From the NCBI GenBank assembly GCA_029861085.1, contig JAOUAE010000012.1, positions 1 to 18,523 on the forward strand: a stretch of 18,523 bases of DNA, written 5' to 3'. The notes under the pieces are model-generated. The model was not told where the DNA came from. It did no database searches and worked only from the letters and a program-made list of their open reading frames with translations. The stretch is from Candidatus Nitrosopumilus sp. (GTDB taxonomy: Archaea; Thermoproteota; Nitrososphaeria; Nitrososphaerales; Nitrosopumilaceae). How positions within the stretch are numbered: position 1 is the stretch's first letter; each line of letters opens with the position of its first letter. Of this stretch, positions 7,484 to 14,575 are shown one piece after another. The position numbers and the translations under genes are program-made.

Positions 7484-8101
7484 ATGATAAAGTCAATTTC
7501 TAAAATACTTGAGAGATTAGAAGAACTGTCAACGCTGGAAAAATTAAGACAAATCGATGTTGCCCCTGAAGACAGAATGCTTGCAATTACAAAAGAAACA
7601 GGCGAATTACTAAACATGATTTTACGTCTAAAAAATGCAAAAAATATGCTTGAAGTTGGGACGTCAACAGGATATTCCACCATATGGTGTGCAGAGGCTA
7701 TCTGTGAGCAATCAGGGAAAATCATCACAATTGAGCAAAATCCAAATAAGATCAAAAGAGCCAAGGAGAATTTTCAAAAAGCTGGAATTGCAGATACAAT
7801 TATCGTAAAAGAGGGATTGGCAATGCAAATACTGAGAGACTTAAATTTACAAAAAGAATACAGAGATTTTTTTGATTTTGTCCTAATTGATGCCGACAAG
7901 GAAAATGTTATCGAATACTTTGATTTGATTTTGCCAATGGTATCTCCTGGGGGGGTGATAATTACGGACAATATGCTGTACCCTGAAAAATATGCACAAG
8001 ATATGGGAAAATTTTCAGATTATCTTAAGGAAAATCCAAAACTTCGAACTATAACAACACCTATTGGGAATGGAGAAGAAATTACAATAAAATTGAAATA
8101 A
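7484..8101 (+). CDS. O-methyltransferase family 3 (COMT/CCoAOMT-like)
   Basis: This is a 205-residue SAM-dependent methyltransferase of the catechol/caffeoyl-CoA O-methyltransferase type. Motif I is LEVGTSTGYST (56-66), the acidic residue binding the SAM ribose is in TIEQN (E84), LIDADKE (134-140) carries the metal-binding Asp, and TDN (161-163) carries the second Asp/Asn metal ligands. Length matches the family (~200-220). The acceptor is unknown; microbial members methylate catechol-like or other hydroxylated substrates with Mg2+. The ATG at 7484 has TTAAATTA (7455-7462) centred about 26 bases upstream and no ribosome site, so it is probably leaderless. It lies 250 bases after the glycosyltransferase with its own promoter, so a shared operon is unlikely. 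Confidence 0.9.
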   Translation: MIKSISKILERLEELSTLEKLRQIDVAPEDRMLAITKETGELLNMILRLKNAKNMLEVGTSTGYSTIWCAEAICEQSGKIITIEQNPNKIKRAKENFQKAGIADTIIVKEGLAMQILRDLNLQKEYRDFFDFVLIDADKENVIEYFDLILPMVSPGGVIITDNMLYPEKYAQDMGKFSDYLKENPKLRTITTPIGNGEEITIKLK

Positions 8102-8319
8102 TGATTTTTGTATTTACATGATTTTTATCACAGTTAAATTCTTACTAGTTCTTTTTGATCATAAGTAAATAGATTCTGATAGATAATTATAGATTATAAT
8201 CAAATTTCAAAAATGGAATTTTAATAGTTTAGTCTCTATTGTGGATTTGAACCAAATTGATAATTGTTCTCTAAGAATTTGTTTAAAATTATTTTTAATG
8301 CAATGGATATCTTTAAGTT

Positions 8320-8766
8320 TCAAAGGTTGCCCAAATATTCAACTGTTGCCTGTTGTCTATGTGCAAAGATTTTTTCAAGTTTATCTAGAGCATACCATTC
8401 AAACATTTTTCCAATAAATCCATACCGTAGTTCAAATTTGATCTCATCTGTTACCCTTGTCTGATTTTCGTCTATTTTATGAAAAACATGGGTGTGCCTC
8501 CAGCTTTTGAACAATGCATTATTCATTTCATCTACATACGTGTATGGCTTGCAGTCTGTAATTTTGGTTTTCCAAGTTATGCGAGTCAGTATCTTACTTG
8601 AAAAATAAGCAGTTTGCCCTAGAGTTATTTTGTTACTGCTTGATTCTATTATCTTGAAATCCAATCTTTTGGGAGTAATTACTTGTAAATGCTGTAAATC
8701 TGTATAGAAATTCCATACCTTGTCAATGGAAGCATCTGCAAGAAAAGAATGATGAAAGATTTTCAA
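8320..8766 (-). CDS. SRPBCC family (START/polyketide-cyclase-like) protein
   Basis: This 148-residue protein has the full-length SRPBCC pattern. It opens with a first strand and helix (FHHSFLADASIDKVWNFYTD), where A-S-I-D-K-V-W is the family signature, followed by PKRLDFKIIE, a run of strands with TWKTKITDCKPYTYVDE, then DEIKFELRYGFIGKMFEW and a long C-terminal helix that closes the cavity. Such proteins bind hydrophobic ligands such as lipids or polyketides, or act as cyclases or coenzyme-binding chaperones. The ligand here is unknown. The start is TTG at 8766, with GATATATT on the minus strand centred about 27 bases upstream. No cofactor motif or signal peptide is present. The gene stands alone; 218 bases (8102-8319) with no gene lie on its 3' side. 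Confidence 0.88.
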   Translation of the reverse strand: MKIFHHSFLADASIDKVWNFYTDLQHLQVITPKRLDFKIIESSSNKITLGQTAYFSSKILTRITWKTKITDCKPYTYVDEMNNALFKSWRHTHVFHKIDENQTRVTDEIKFELRYGFIGKMFEWYALDKLEKIFAHRQQATVEYLGNL

Positions 8767-8789
8767 CTATGTTGAAATCTCACACTTGT

Positions 8790-8797
8790 AATATATC
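8790..8797 (-). promoter_or_regulatory. TATA-like box with purine-rich BRE for the SRPBCC gene
   Basis: The minus strand reads AGGAGATATATTAC here: a TATA element preceded by purines as in archaeal BREs, centred 27 bases before the TTG at 8766. It supports that non-ATG start and leaderless translation. Confidence 0.55.
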
Positions 8798-8987
8798 TCC
8801 TAAAACAATGTCTTGGGATCTTTATATTGATATCAAATATGAAAATATATCCGACAGACACAGAAAATCCATTTCTTGGATATCTGGTGTTTTGTAAAAT
8901 TTAATCCAAAGTTTTTTATCACTATTTGTAAAAAAACTATTTTTTATTAGTATGATTGAATTTAAAATAAATAACTGACTTCATAAC

Positions 8988-9683
8988 TCACGTGCCGAAT
9001 GGAGCAGTCACAATAGATGATATGATCATGACTAAAATTATTAGACCAAATGCCTTTGCAGTTCCAAACCCGTTTACTGTTTTCACTGCCTTTACTGACA
9101 CAACAAAAATCCAGACTACAAATGCAATTGTAACAGTGACAAACAGTCCCACATATCCTAACATGGGCCCAATCAGGGATAGGATCTGCTCTTCGTCTTC
9201 ATCTAGTTCTATTAACAACGATGAATCTATTGATGCTATAGAGTCCATCATCAAAAATAACAGTATTGAAAGAATTACTGACATTGGAATTAATGGAACG
9301 TGCGTATGAAAAATTACAGAAAATACTTTCTTCCAGTTTGTGTTACCTCCAATCTTTTTTCCAATGAAGTAAAATAATACGGCAGAAAATAACCCATTCA
9401 ACGTGTTAATTCCCACAAACAAGATCACATCTGTGTTGTCTGTTGGGAAATTGTCATCATCAACGCCTTCAAAATACAAGTCATCAAGGGGAATCATTAT
9501 GAATGGTACCAGCAATAATGCACCCAGAATGGAAGTAAATACCAAAAGTCCTATTGACTGTGCAAAATATTTTTCTTCATTGTCTCGTACTTGTGCAAAT
9601 GCAGAATTTGGCGCAGTAATTACACGCAAAATAACATTTGGATCAAAATACAAGGCAGATGTATAGATGCACCTATGGTACAT
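8988..9683 (-). CDS. Yip1-domain-like integral membrane protein
   Basis: This 231-residue protein has about five membrane helices (~43-64, 84-107, 117-146, 168-196, 209-228). An N-terminal amphipathic opening, LYFDPNVILRVITAPNSAF, is typical of prokaryotic Yip1 proteins, in which a 'P-x-x-A-F' element precedes the first helix. Two acidic loops (DDLYFEGVDDD, ELDEDEEQ) face one side of the membrane. Prokaryotic Yip1 proteins have no settled function. The ATG at 9683 gives the longest frame. A TATA-like minus-strand TTTAA near 9690 would start transcription around 9664, which favours TTG at 9653 (LYFDPN as the true N-terminus, 221 residues). The ATG region overlaps a TGGTACAT sequence that recurs as a dyad in the next gap. 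Confidence 0.8.
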   Translation of the reverse strand: MYHRCIYTSALYFDPNVILRVITAPNSAFAQVRDNEEKYFAQSIGLLVFTSILGALLLVPFIMIPLDDLYFEGVDDDNFPTDNTDVILFVGINTLNGLFSAVLFYFIGKKIGGNTNWKKVFSVIFHTHVPLIPMSVILSILLFLMMDSIASIDSSLLIELDEDEEQILSLIGPMLGYVGLFVTVTIAFVVWIFVVSVKAVKTVNGFGTAKAFGLIILVMIISSIVTAPFGT

Positions 9684-9763
9684 TCTTAAATTTTACGACT
9701 ATTTCATCGTGATTTTTTATATTGTTGATGATGTTATTTGTTACGACATTACACAAAGAAAAA

Positions 9764-9905
9764 AAATGAAGATGCAAGCATTGTGTCATGAACAGGACGG
9801 CTCATTTTACAAGCGTGAGATCTCTGTCGGGAGAAATGTTCCTTAAGATGTCTTGCAGGGAACTTTCAAGAGAAACAGCCTTTTTGTCGTGTTGCATCTT
9901 CATTT
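9764..9905. repeat. 14-base inverted repeat, arms 9764-9777 and 9892-9905
   Basis: AAATGAAGATGCAA at 9764-9777 is repeated exactly in inverted form (TTGCATCTTCATTT) at 9892-9905, with 114 bases between. Each arm contains the ATG AAG ATG CAA start of a short frame reading inward. The match does not extend further in either direction. The rest of the 9684-10037 gap holds the dyad described separately and AT-rich DNA. Confidence 0.6.
9802..9903 (-). CDS. Possible 33-residue small protein
   Basis: The minus strand encodes MKMQHDKKAVSLESSLQDIL and 13 more residues (RNISPDRDLTLVK) between an ATG at 9903 and TGA. An in-frame stop immediately precedes the ATG. Its G+C is visibly higher than the flanks, and the peptide reads as an amphipathic helix with a charged tail, which is more protein-like than random AT-rich DNA. 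An AT-rich promoter-like stretch (9927-9936) and a strong dyad (9937-9959) lie just upstream. On the other strand a 26-codon frame (9766-9846) also starts MKMQ, because the two starts form a 14-base inverted repeat. No family is recognised. A small RNA is an alternative. Confidence 0.4.
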   Translation of the reverse strand: MKMQHDKKAVSLESSLQDILRNISPDRDLTLVK

Positions 9906-9936
9906 ATGAATAACAACAATTACTTGATAACATATT

Positions 9937-9959
9937 TGGTACATCCTATCTATGTACCA
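9937..9959. promoter_or_regulatory. Dyad TGGTACAT-N7-ATGTACCA, candidate operator
   Basis: Two perfect 8-base arms flank a 7-base spacer (CCTATCT), the geometry of a site for a dimeric helix-turn-helix regulator; as RNA it would form a hairpin. The same 8-mer occurs a third time at 9676-9683, overlapping the ATG end of the Yip1-like gene. The dyad lies 34 bases before the start of the 33-codon frame. Confidence 0.5.
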
Positions 9960-10037
9960 GTATCTAAAAGAGAATTATTTTAAAATTACAATAACAAAAA
10001 TAGAAATTATTGTTGATTTTATAATTGATGCACACTC

Positions 10038-10994
10038 CTAACGCCAATCGTCTATGACGTATCTATCTGCAATATTATATGCATCATTATTTGGTTGATG
10101 CAAGGATACTCCTAGAAAATCAATACAAAAATTTTGGTTTAGCATTGATTGGTATGCATTATAGCGACCAGCATTAACCCCTCCTGTTAGACTGGAGATC
10201 TCTTTTTCAATGGTTAATTCTTCACACGCATTCAAAAGATTCACAAAATTACTTTGTGCATCAAAATTTGCCTTGACTGCGCCAAACTTTACGTAACATT
10301 TGTCATTTCCAGCTTCTGTATCTTTTCCACAATGGCATATTGCAAATCCTGTAATCTCTTTGTTTTTATCAAAGAGGATTACAGTTTCTCCAAAATTCAT
10401 CTTATCTACCGCCTTTATTTCTAATTCCAAGTCAAGACCAGGGTAAACTGTATTTGAAACTTGATTGCATCCATCAAGATACTTGTCTTGATTTTCCTTG
10501 CATTCTGAATATTTTGCCCAAGTTAATTTAGAATTTAAAATAATAGGTCTGGATTCTACCTTTTTTGACATTACTGGAATTAAAAATCTGGGATGATATC
10601 CAAACTTTCTGTACAAGTTAATGTGTTTTGGACTATTTGCAAATGTCATGGCTCCAGAATGGGTCACCTTCCATTCCTGAAAGCATTTCATTACGGGCTC
10701 CATCAGTTTACTACCTATCTCTTTATTCCAGTACTCTGGATGAACGGTTAAGGGACCAAATATGCCAACACTTCCCCAATGAAGTCCAAAATTGGAACCT
10801 ACAATCTTGCCATTTGATTCGGCTACAAATGATGCAGAAGAATCAGCGCTATAACGTGGATTAGCATATCTTGCATCTGATCGATAGTCTTCAGGATTGT
10901 CATGACCCATAAAGGTCCCAAATGCCAATCGAATTACCCTTTCTGCTTCTTGCAAATCCGCTTCTCTCATATGACGAATTATGATATCACTCAT
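10038..10994 (-). CDS. GNAT-family N-acetyltransferase, probably two-domain
   Basis: This 318-residue protein opens with IIIRHMREADLQEAERVIRLAF, the classic first strand and helix of GNAT enzymes. Then follow FVAESNGKIVGSNFGL (central strands) and GPLTVHPEYWNKEIGSKLMEPVM, the acetyl-CoA pyrophosphate-binding motif A in a modified form. SGAMTFANSPKHINLYRKFGYHPRFL closes the first domain near residue 140. The second half (ETVILFDKNKEITGFAICHCG and later strands) looks like a second, degenerate GNAT-type domain. The substrate is unknown; it may be an amine on a small molecule or a protein. The ATG at 10994 has a 20-base palindrome at promoter distance, so regulated expression is likely. No neighbouring gene shares its transcript. 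Confidence 0.88.
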   Translation of the reverse strand: MSDIIIRHMREADLQEAERVIRLAFGTFMGHDNPEDYRSDARYANPRYSADSSASFVAESNGKIVGSNFGLHWGSVGIFGPLTVHPEYWNKEIGSKLMEPVMKCFQEWKVTHSGAMTFANSPKHINLYRKFGYHPRFLIPVMSKKVESRPIILNSKLTWAKYSECKENQDKYLDGCNQVSNTVYPGLDLELEIKAVDKMNFGETVILFDKNKEITGFAICHCGKDTEAGNDKCYVKFGAVKANFDAQSNFVNLLNACEELTIEKEISSLTGGVNAGRYNAYQSMLNQNFCIDFLGVSLHQPNNDAYNIADRYVIDDWR

Positions 10995-11017
10995 TTACTA
11001 TCTGTAATTCAAATGCG

Positions 11018-11037
11018 TGAATAATATCTATTATTCA
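11018..11037 (-). promoter_or_regulatory. 20-base palindrome at the GNAT promoter
   Basis: TGAATAATA-TC-TATTATTCA has 9-base perfect arms around a 2-base centre. It is centred 33 bases before the GNAT ATG and contains the best TATA-like sequence for that gene (minus-strand GATATTATTC). TATTCATA is then repeated directly at 11032-11039 and 11041-11048. A repressor bound here would compete with TBP. The remainder of the gap to 11163 is AT-rich and has no gene. Confidence 0.5.
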
Positions 11038-11163
11038 TACTATTCATATTTGAAACAACTACAAATAGAAAAATGGAAATAATTCAATACTTCAATATAC
11101 AAAAACTGATAATCTCAAATTAGATGATTATATTTACTCATAAGATTGATTTTAGAAAAAGAA

Positions 11164-11490
11164 TCAAACTAGTTTTTTCAATATGTTAAACACACTAGCG
11201 TGTTTTTCAGGAGTAATCCACAATCTTTTGTATACCTTGAAATCCGTTTCAAGTACAATCGCTTTTTTCTTTGTAGGTCGTGTAGCATCAAAATGAAACC
11301 AATCCCTGAAATTACTTGAACCAGAAATTCGTAATTGTCCTGATGATAGCCCAATATTTTTTTCTGAAACTTTTCTAATATTTGATAGCATGACATCTTT
11401 TTTGCCCCATGGTAAAATCCATGATTTGAATCGTATTTTATCTTCAAAGATTTGCATATGTTTGTCATTGTATAGGGGAGTTTTTGACAT
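11164..11490 (-). CDS. Small PH-like domain protein, function unknown
   Basis: This protein is 108 residues from the ATG at 11490; an in-frame TTG at 11502 would add four. It is predicted to be mostly beta, ending in a single amphipathic helix (PEKHASVFNILKKLV). It includes a WILPWGKKDVMLSNIRKVSEK strand pair and a DWFHFDATRPTKKKAIVLET segment, a layout resembling bacterial PH-like domains that read lipids or serve as adaptors. No membrane helix or catalytic motif is visible. I prefer the ATG because TTTAAATTA (11511-11519, minus strand) is centred about 25 bases before it, which would make the mRNA leaderless. A frame overlapping most of this gene in another register is a shadow. Family assignment is tentative; the coding call is firmer. 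Confidence 0.65.
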   Translation of the reverse strand: MSKTPLYNDKHMQIFEDKIRFKSWILPWGKKDVMLSNIRKVSEKNIGLSSGQLRISGSSNFRDWFHFDATRPTKKKAIVLETDFKVYKRLWITPEKHASVFNILKKLV

Positions 11491-11510
11491 GTTTTGTTGC
11501 AAATTATTTC

Positions 11511-11519
11511 TAATTTAAA
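11511..11519 (-). promoter_or_regulatory. TATA-like box for the PH-like gene
   Basis: The minus-strand sequence CTTTAAATTA lies about 25 bases before the ATG at 11490, between this gene and the stop of the RDD gene at 11599. It suggests the two minus-strand genes can be transcribed separately, and it decides in favour of the ATG over the upstream TTG. Confidence 0.5.
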
Positions 11520-11598
11520 GATCTCATTTTCCATGAGTATAATTCATGTGAATTCATTCTTTGTCTAAAATTAAAATTTCAAGAAAATCTGATAAACT

Positions 11599-12084
11599 TT
11601 AGTCTTTTACATATTTGATATCAGAAGTATCTTCATTGTCTTTAATTTTTATAATTACAGTGTCTCCTAATTTATTGAAAATTCGTTGACGTTTCTCATT
11701 TGTCAATATCCATCCCAAAGCCACGTCTATTGGCAGTAAAAATGATTTTCCAACTCCTCCTATCAAAATTCCTTTTAATTCTGCTTTAGATCCGTCAATA
11801 CATACTACTTTCAAATTGAGAATTTTCTTTCCAATAGTCTGACCTGTTTTATATTCTAAGATTACCCAATACACAAAGAACAAAATGCTGGTAGGGATAT
11901 ACTGTGTATTTTCTGCCCATAGCCCATTTTTATCCAATTCATAGTAAATTGTTCCAAATAGGGCAAAAATTACTGCTGTTGAAATACTTGAGATGATAAT
12001 AAAATCAATCAACCACGCAAGAAACCTGTCTGTCCATTTGGCAAGAATAATCTTTGAATGTATTTCTGATTTTTCATCATTCAT
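11599..12084 (-). CDS. RDD family membrane protein
   Basis: This 161-residue protein matches the RDD family: R20-F-L-A-W-L-I-D27 near the N-terminus gives the conserved Arg and Asp at the edge of the first helix, and EYKTGQTIGKKILNLKVV (77-94) is the loop signature after the second helix. About three membrane helices are visible (~22-46, 62-77, 105-125). The C-terminus is charged and cytosolic. RDD proteins are poorly understood; some have been linked to ion or small-solute transport, and no substrate can be inferred here. The ATG at 12084 has a minus-strand TTTTATTAAT centred about 26 bases upstream (12105-12114), giving a leaderless mRNA. It is divergent from the methyltransferase at 12162 across a 77-base gap. 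Confidence 0.9.
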   Translation of the reverse strand: MNDEKSEIHSKIILAKWTDRFLAWLIDFIIISSISTAVIFALFGTIYYELDKNGLWAENTQYIPTSILFFVYWVILEYKTGQTIGKKILNLKVVCIDGSKAELKGILIGGVGKSFLLPIDVALGWILTNEKRQRIFNKLGDTVIIKIKDNEDTSDIKYVKD

Positions 12085-12104
12085 GATTTAATTAGATGTG
12101 TCAA

Positions 12105-12114
12105 ATTAATAAAA
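12105..12114 (-). promoter_or_regulatory. TATA-like box for the RDD gene
   Basis: TTTTATTAAT on the minus strand is centred 25-26 bases before the ATG at 12084. The opposite-strand gene has its own AT box (TTAAAATTTATA, 12136-12147) in the same 77-base divergent gap. Confidence 0.5.
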
Positions 12115-12161
12115 TGTATTAATCTCTAACTAGCCTTAAAATTTATAGCCTTAATTCACAA

Positions 12162-13016
12162 ATGGATTTAGAATTATTTTTGACATCAATAAACCCTGTT
12201 GATCTGTTTTTATGGACATTTCGTAGAAACGAAAAAGATGTTGTAAATCTTTACAATTCACTTTCACCTGTAATGCAATTGGCAACAGGCGGCTCCATGC
12301 TTAATTTCGGTTACTGGTCTTCAAAACACACAGATCCAATTTCCGCACAAAATAACTTATGCATGATCTTTGCAAATTTGGCAGATCTGGCTTCTGGTAA
12401 ACATGCAGTTGATGTAGGTAGTGGTTTATCTGCACCCTCTAAATTGTGGAGAGATGCTTTTCCAGATCTTCATTTGTATGATGTGAATATCAATTTTAAT
12501 CAACTATCATTTTCAGGAAATCAAAAAAATATAGAATTTATCAATTCAACTTCTACGAAACTTCCGTTTGCAGATGATTCCGTTGACCGTGTCTTAGCGT
12601 TGGAATCTGCACAACACTTCAAACCGTTGGCTAATTTCATTTCTGAATCAAAAAGAATCTTGACAAAATCTGGGTTACTTGTAATGGCCGTACCTGTTAC
12701 TACTGGAAATTCTTCTTTTGGAAAACTGGGCCTTTTGAAATTTACCTGGTCATCTGAACATTATAGTGTAAATTATTTGAAAAATCTGATTTTATCCAAC
12801 GGATTTACTATCTCTGATGAAAAATTAATTGGTTCCAATGTATATAGCTCTCTTACTGACTACTATGTCCAACACAGAGAAGAATTAAAAAAATCTATTT
12901 TAGAAAATTATCCTCGATATGTTGAAAGAATTCTATTCAAATCTCTTCAAAAAATGAAAAAAGCATCAGAAGAACAAATTATTGATTACGTATTGTTAAA
13001 ATGCTATTTAAAGTAA
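12162..13016 (+). CDS. Class I SAM-dependent methyltransferase
   Basis: This 284-residue protein is a Methyltransf_11-type enzyme. VDVGSGLSAP (83-92) is the SAM-binding motif I, LHLYDVNI follows as motif II with an acidic residue, LPFADDSVDRVLALESAQHF (134-153) is the post-motif typical of small-molecule methyltransferases, and LVMAVPV is the later strand. MLNFGYW near residue 46 is shared with EryG/tocopherol-type C- and O-methyltransferases that act on lipophilic substrates, which suggests a lipid, quinone or polyketide-like acceptor (inference). The basic C-terminal ~60 residues (HREELKKSILENY onward) may be a lid. It is preceded by an AT box about 20-25 bases upstream of the ATG and followed by T-runs (13028-13056), so it is probably monocistronic. 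Confidence 0.88.
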   Translation: MDLELFLTSINPVDLFLWTFRRNEKDVVNLYNSLSPVMQLATGGSMLNFGYWSSKHTDPISAQNNLCMIFANLADLASGKHAVDVGSGLSAPSKLWRDAFPDLHLYDVNINFNQLSFSGNQKNIEFINSTSTKLPFADDSVDRVLALESAQHFKPLANFISESKRILTKSGLLVMAVPVTTGNSSFGKLGLLKFTWSSEHYSVNYLKNLILSNGFTISDEKLIGSNVYSSLTDYYVQHREELKKSILENYPRYVERILFKSLQKMKKASEEQIIDYVLLKCYLK

Positions 13017-13021
13017 AATTT

Positions 13022-13056
13022 TCTAAGTTTTTAGGCTAGGTTTTTATTTTTGATAT
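13022..13056 (+). terminator. T-rich terminator after the methyltransferase
   Basis: Several T-runs (TTTTC, GTTTTTAGG, GTTTTTATTTTTG) follow the stop at 13014-13016. Archaeal polymerase stops at such tracts without a hairpin. The distal run may also contribute to the promoter of the next gene. Confidence 0.4.
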
Positions 13057-13072
13057 CTAAACTTGTACTATA

Positions 13073-13456
13073 ATGGCAGAAAATGACGCGTCCTCAAATC
13101 TATTTGGTGTAAAATGTACACAATTGCTTGAAGAGCCTGAAATTCGTTTTTCTGGTATTGTTGATAAAGACGGCCAATTGATTACTGGTGGTTTCAAGGA
13201 GGGTCTTACTCCTTATGAGGGCGACGAGACTAAACTACAGTCCTTTTTTGATTTTGTTTCAAAAGCATCTATCAGAAAAGAATTTGATGAGAGTCTAGGT
13301 CCGATAAATTATCTTGCTGCAAGACGAGATAAGGCGGTTTTAGTAAGTTTTCCATTCCCCGTTTCTCAAGTTCTCTTGTTAATTTCTGCGGAACCAACTG
13401 TTAATATTGAAAGTTTGGCAAAAAAAGTTGTGTCTATATTTTCTGATGTCAATTAA
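13073..13456 (+). CDS. DUF6659 family protein (first copy)
   Basis: This is a 127-residue soluble alpha/beta protein of a family I know from Nitrososphaerota. Recognisable parts are IRFSGIVDKDGQLITGGFKEG (strand-turn-strand with a Gly-Gly), a helix with EFDESLGPINYLAARRDKAVLVSFPF, and QVLLLISAEPTVNIESLAKKVVSIF at the end. The order of strands and helices resembles Roadblock/LC7-type modules, but this is a structural guess. It is clearly paralogous to the protein at 17994-18386: the same GG-x-K/N-G, E-F-D, R-D-K-x-x-x-x-SFP and VLLLxS positions are shared. No function is established. The ATG at 13073 follows a T-rich stretch that includes a TATA-like TTTTTATTTTTG. Confidence 0.8.
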   Translation: MAENDASSNLFGVKCTQLLEEPEIRFSGIVDKDGQLITGGFKEGLTPYEGDETKLQSFFDFVSKASIRKEFDESLGPINYLAARRDKAVLVSFPFPVSQVLLLISAEPTVNIESLAKKVVSIFSDVN

Positions 13457-13576
13457 ACAATAGTTGAAAAATTTTACAAATTCTTTAAAACCCCCCATTC
13501 AAGAAGAAGTTAATAATTAACTAGATTCTGATTTTAACAAATAGTTTTAATCTGGTATTTTTTATTATTAATTGAA

Positions 13577-14032
13577 TTGAAAGCTACATTTGGTGCGGGA
13601 TGTTTTTGGCATGTTGAAGATTTACTTCATAAAACTAAAGGTGTCAAATCTACTACCGTCGGATACATTGGTGGCCAATTACCTAATCCCACTTATGAAG
13701 AAGTCTGTACTGATAAAACAGGACATGCAGAAGCTGTAGAGGTAGAATTTGATCCTGATGAAATCTCTTATAATGAACTTCTTGATATATTTTGGAACAA
13801 TCACAATCCTACGACATTAAATCGTCAAGGTCCTGATGTTGGAAATCAGTATCGTTCAGCAATTTTTTATCATGACGAAAAACAAAAAGAAATTGCCGAA
13901 AAATCAAAACAAGATCTTGAACAATCTGGAAAGCATGCAAATCCGATTGTTACTGAGATTGTTTCGGCGCCGTCATTTTACAAAGCAGAAGAATATCATC
14001 AAAAATATTTTAAAAAACACGGATTTTCTTAA
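13577..14032 (+). CDS. msrA: Peptide-methionine (S)-S-oxide reductase MsrA
   Basis: MsrA reduces the S-epimer of methionine sulfoxide in oxidised proteins. FGAGCFW at the N-terminus holds the catalytic Cys9, followed by VGYIGG, NPTYEEVC-x5-GHAEAVEVEFDP, the NNHNPTTLNRQGPDVGNQYRS block that forms the active site, and the final EYHQKYF. All family landmarks are present in 151 residues. The protein has only two cysteines (9 and 44) and lacks the C-terminal recycling cysteines of enzymes such as the E. coli one, so it must be regenerated through Cys44 or directly by a thioredoxin or other thiol. The start is TTG at 13577, forced by the short distance to the first strand. Its stop abuts the stop of the convergent stress-protein gene with no base between. 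Confidence 0.96.
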   Translation: MKATFGAGCFWHVEDLLHKTKGVKSTTVGYIGGQLPNPTYEEVCTDKTGHAEAVEVEFDPDEISYNELLDIFWNNHNPTTLNRQGPDVGNQYRSAIFYHDEKQKEIAEKSKQDLEQSGKHANPIVTEIVSAPSFYKAEEYHQKYFKKHGFS

Positions 14033-14464
14033 TTATTTTACTAGTACTACTGGGATTTTTGATGTGTGTATGACATAATTTGATATGCTGCCAAAGAATA
14101 TTTCTTTTGCTGAGCTTCTCCCACGGGATCCTAACACGATCATATCGAATTTCTCTTTTCCATGTGCTAATTTGATAATGTTGTATCCTATCTCCCACCT
14201 CAATATTTTTTCTTTGAAAACAATTCCGTTTTGTGCTGCTAAAATTTTGGCTTTTTCCATGATTTTTTTTACTTCTACATTGAGTGATTTTTCAACTGAT
14301 CCAACTCCCCTAAATTCTGAGTGTGGTGGTGCGTGAATAGAATACACTCCTGTTATTATTGATCCGCAGTGCCTGGCTAATAAGATGGCAGTCTCTAGAC
14401 CTCTGTAGGAGTTTTTAGAACCATCTAACGGCACTAAAATTTTCGAAATTTTCTTTTTTAGCAC
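14033..14464 (-). CDS. Universal stress protein (UspA family), ATP-binding type
   Basis: This is a 143-residue single-domain Usp with KILVPLDGS (D14), a helix with ETAILLA, and the nucleotide-binding signature G112-x2-G115-x9-G125-S126 followed by the VPVVLV-like end (IPVVLVK). The intact motif places it in the ATP-binding subgroup rather than the non-binding UspA type. Such proteins act as dimers and are induced by stress, with diverse partners. The start is GTG at 14464, with an in-frame stop four codons upstream. The gene ends exactly where convergent msrA ends (14032/14033), so the two transcripts must overlap at their 3' ends. Confidence 0.94.
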   Translation of the reverse strand: MLKKKISKILVPLDGSKNSYRGLETAILLARHCGSIITGVYSIHAPPHSEFRGVGSVEKSLNVEVKKIMEKAKILAAQNGIVFKEKILRWEIGYNIIKLAHGKEKFDMIVLGSRGRSSAKEIFFGSISNYVIHTSKIPVVLVK

Positions 14465-14575
14465 CTGATTTGGTTATTTTTGATCCTAAAAAACATACTT
14501 GTACTGCCAGTAATTTTAGAATCTGAAAAATATTAAATGCCTTTGATCGATTAATTAACTAAAACTTATCTAGTT

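Noticed and set aside
7443..7487. 14-codon upstream frame overlapping the O-methyltransferase ATG (ATGA overlap).
   Set aside because: The TATA-like box for the methyltransferase lies inside this frame, so the likely mRNA would not contain it. Short frames are expected by chance.
8225..8300. Possible minus-strand tRNA, from GGTTCAAATCC (reverse of 8243-8253), which resembles a T-arm.
   Set aside because: The T-stem has a mismatch, and the sequence where acceptor, D and anticodon arms should lie is A/T-rich and cannot fold into a cloverleaf.
11178..11534. 118-codon minus-strand frame overlapping the PH-like gene.
   Set aside because: Its composition is irregular and it lacks domain-like patterns, whereas the overlapping frame has a sensible fold and a TATA box at leaderless distance from its ATG.
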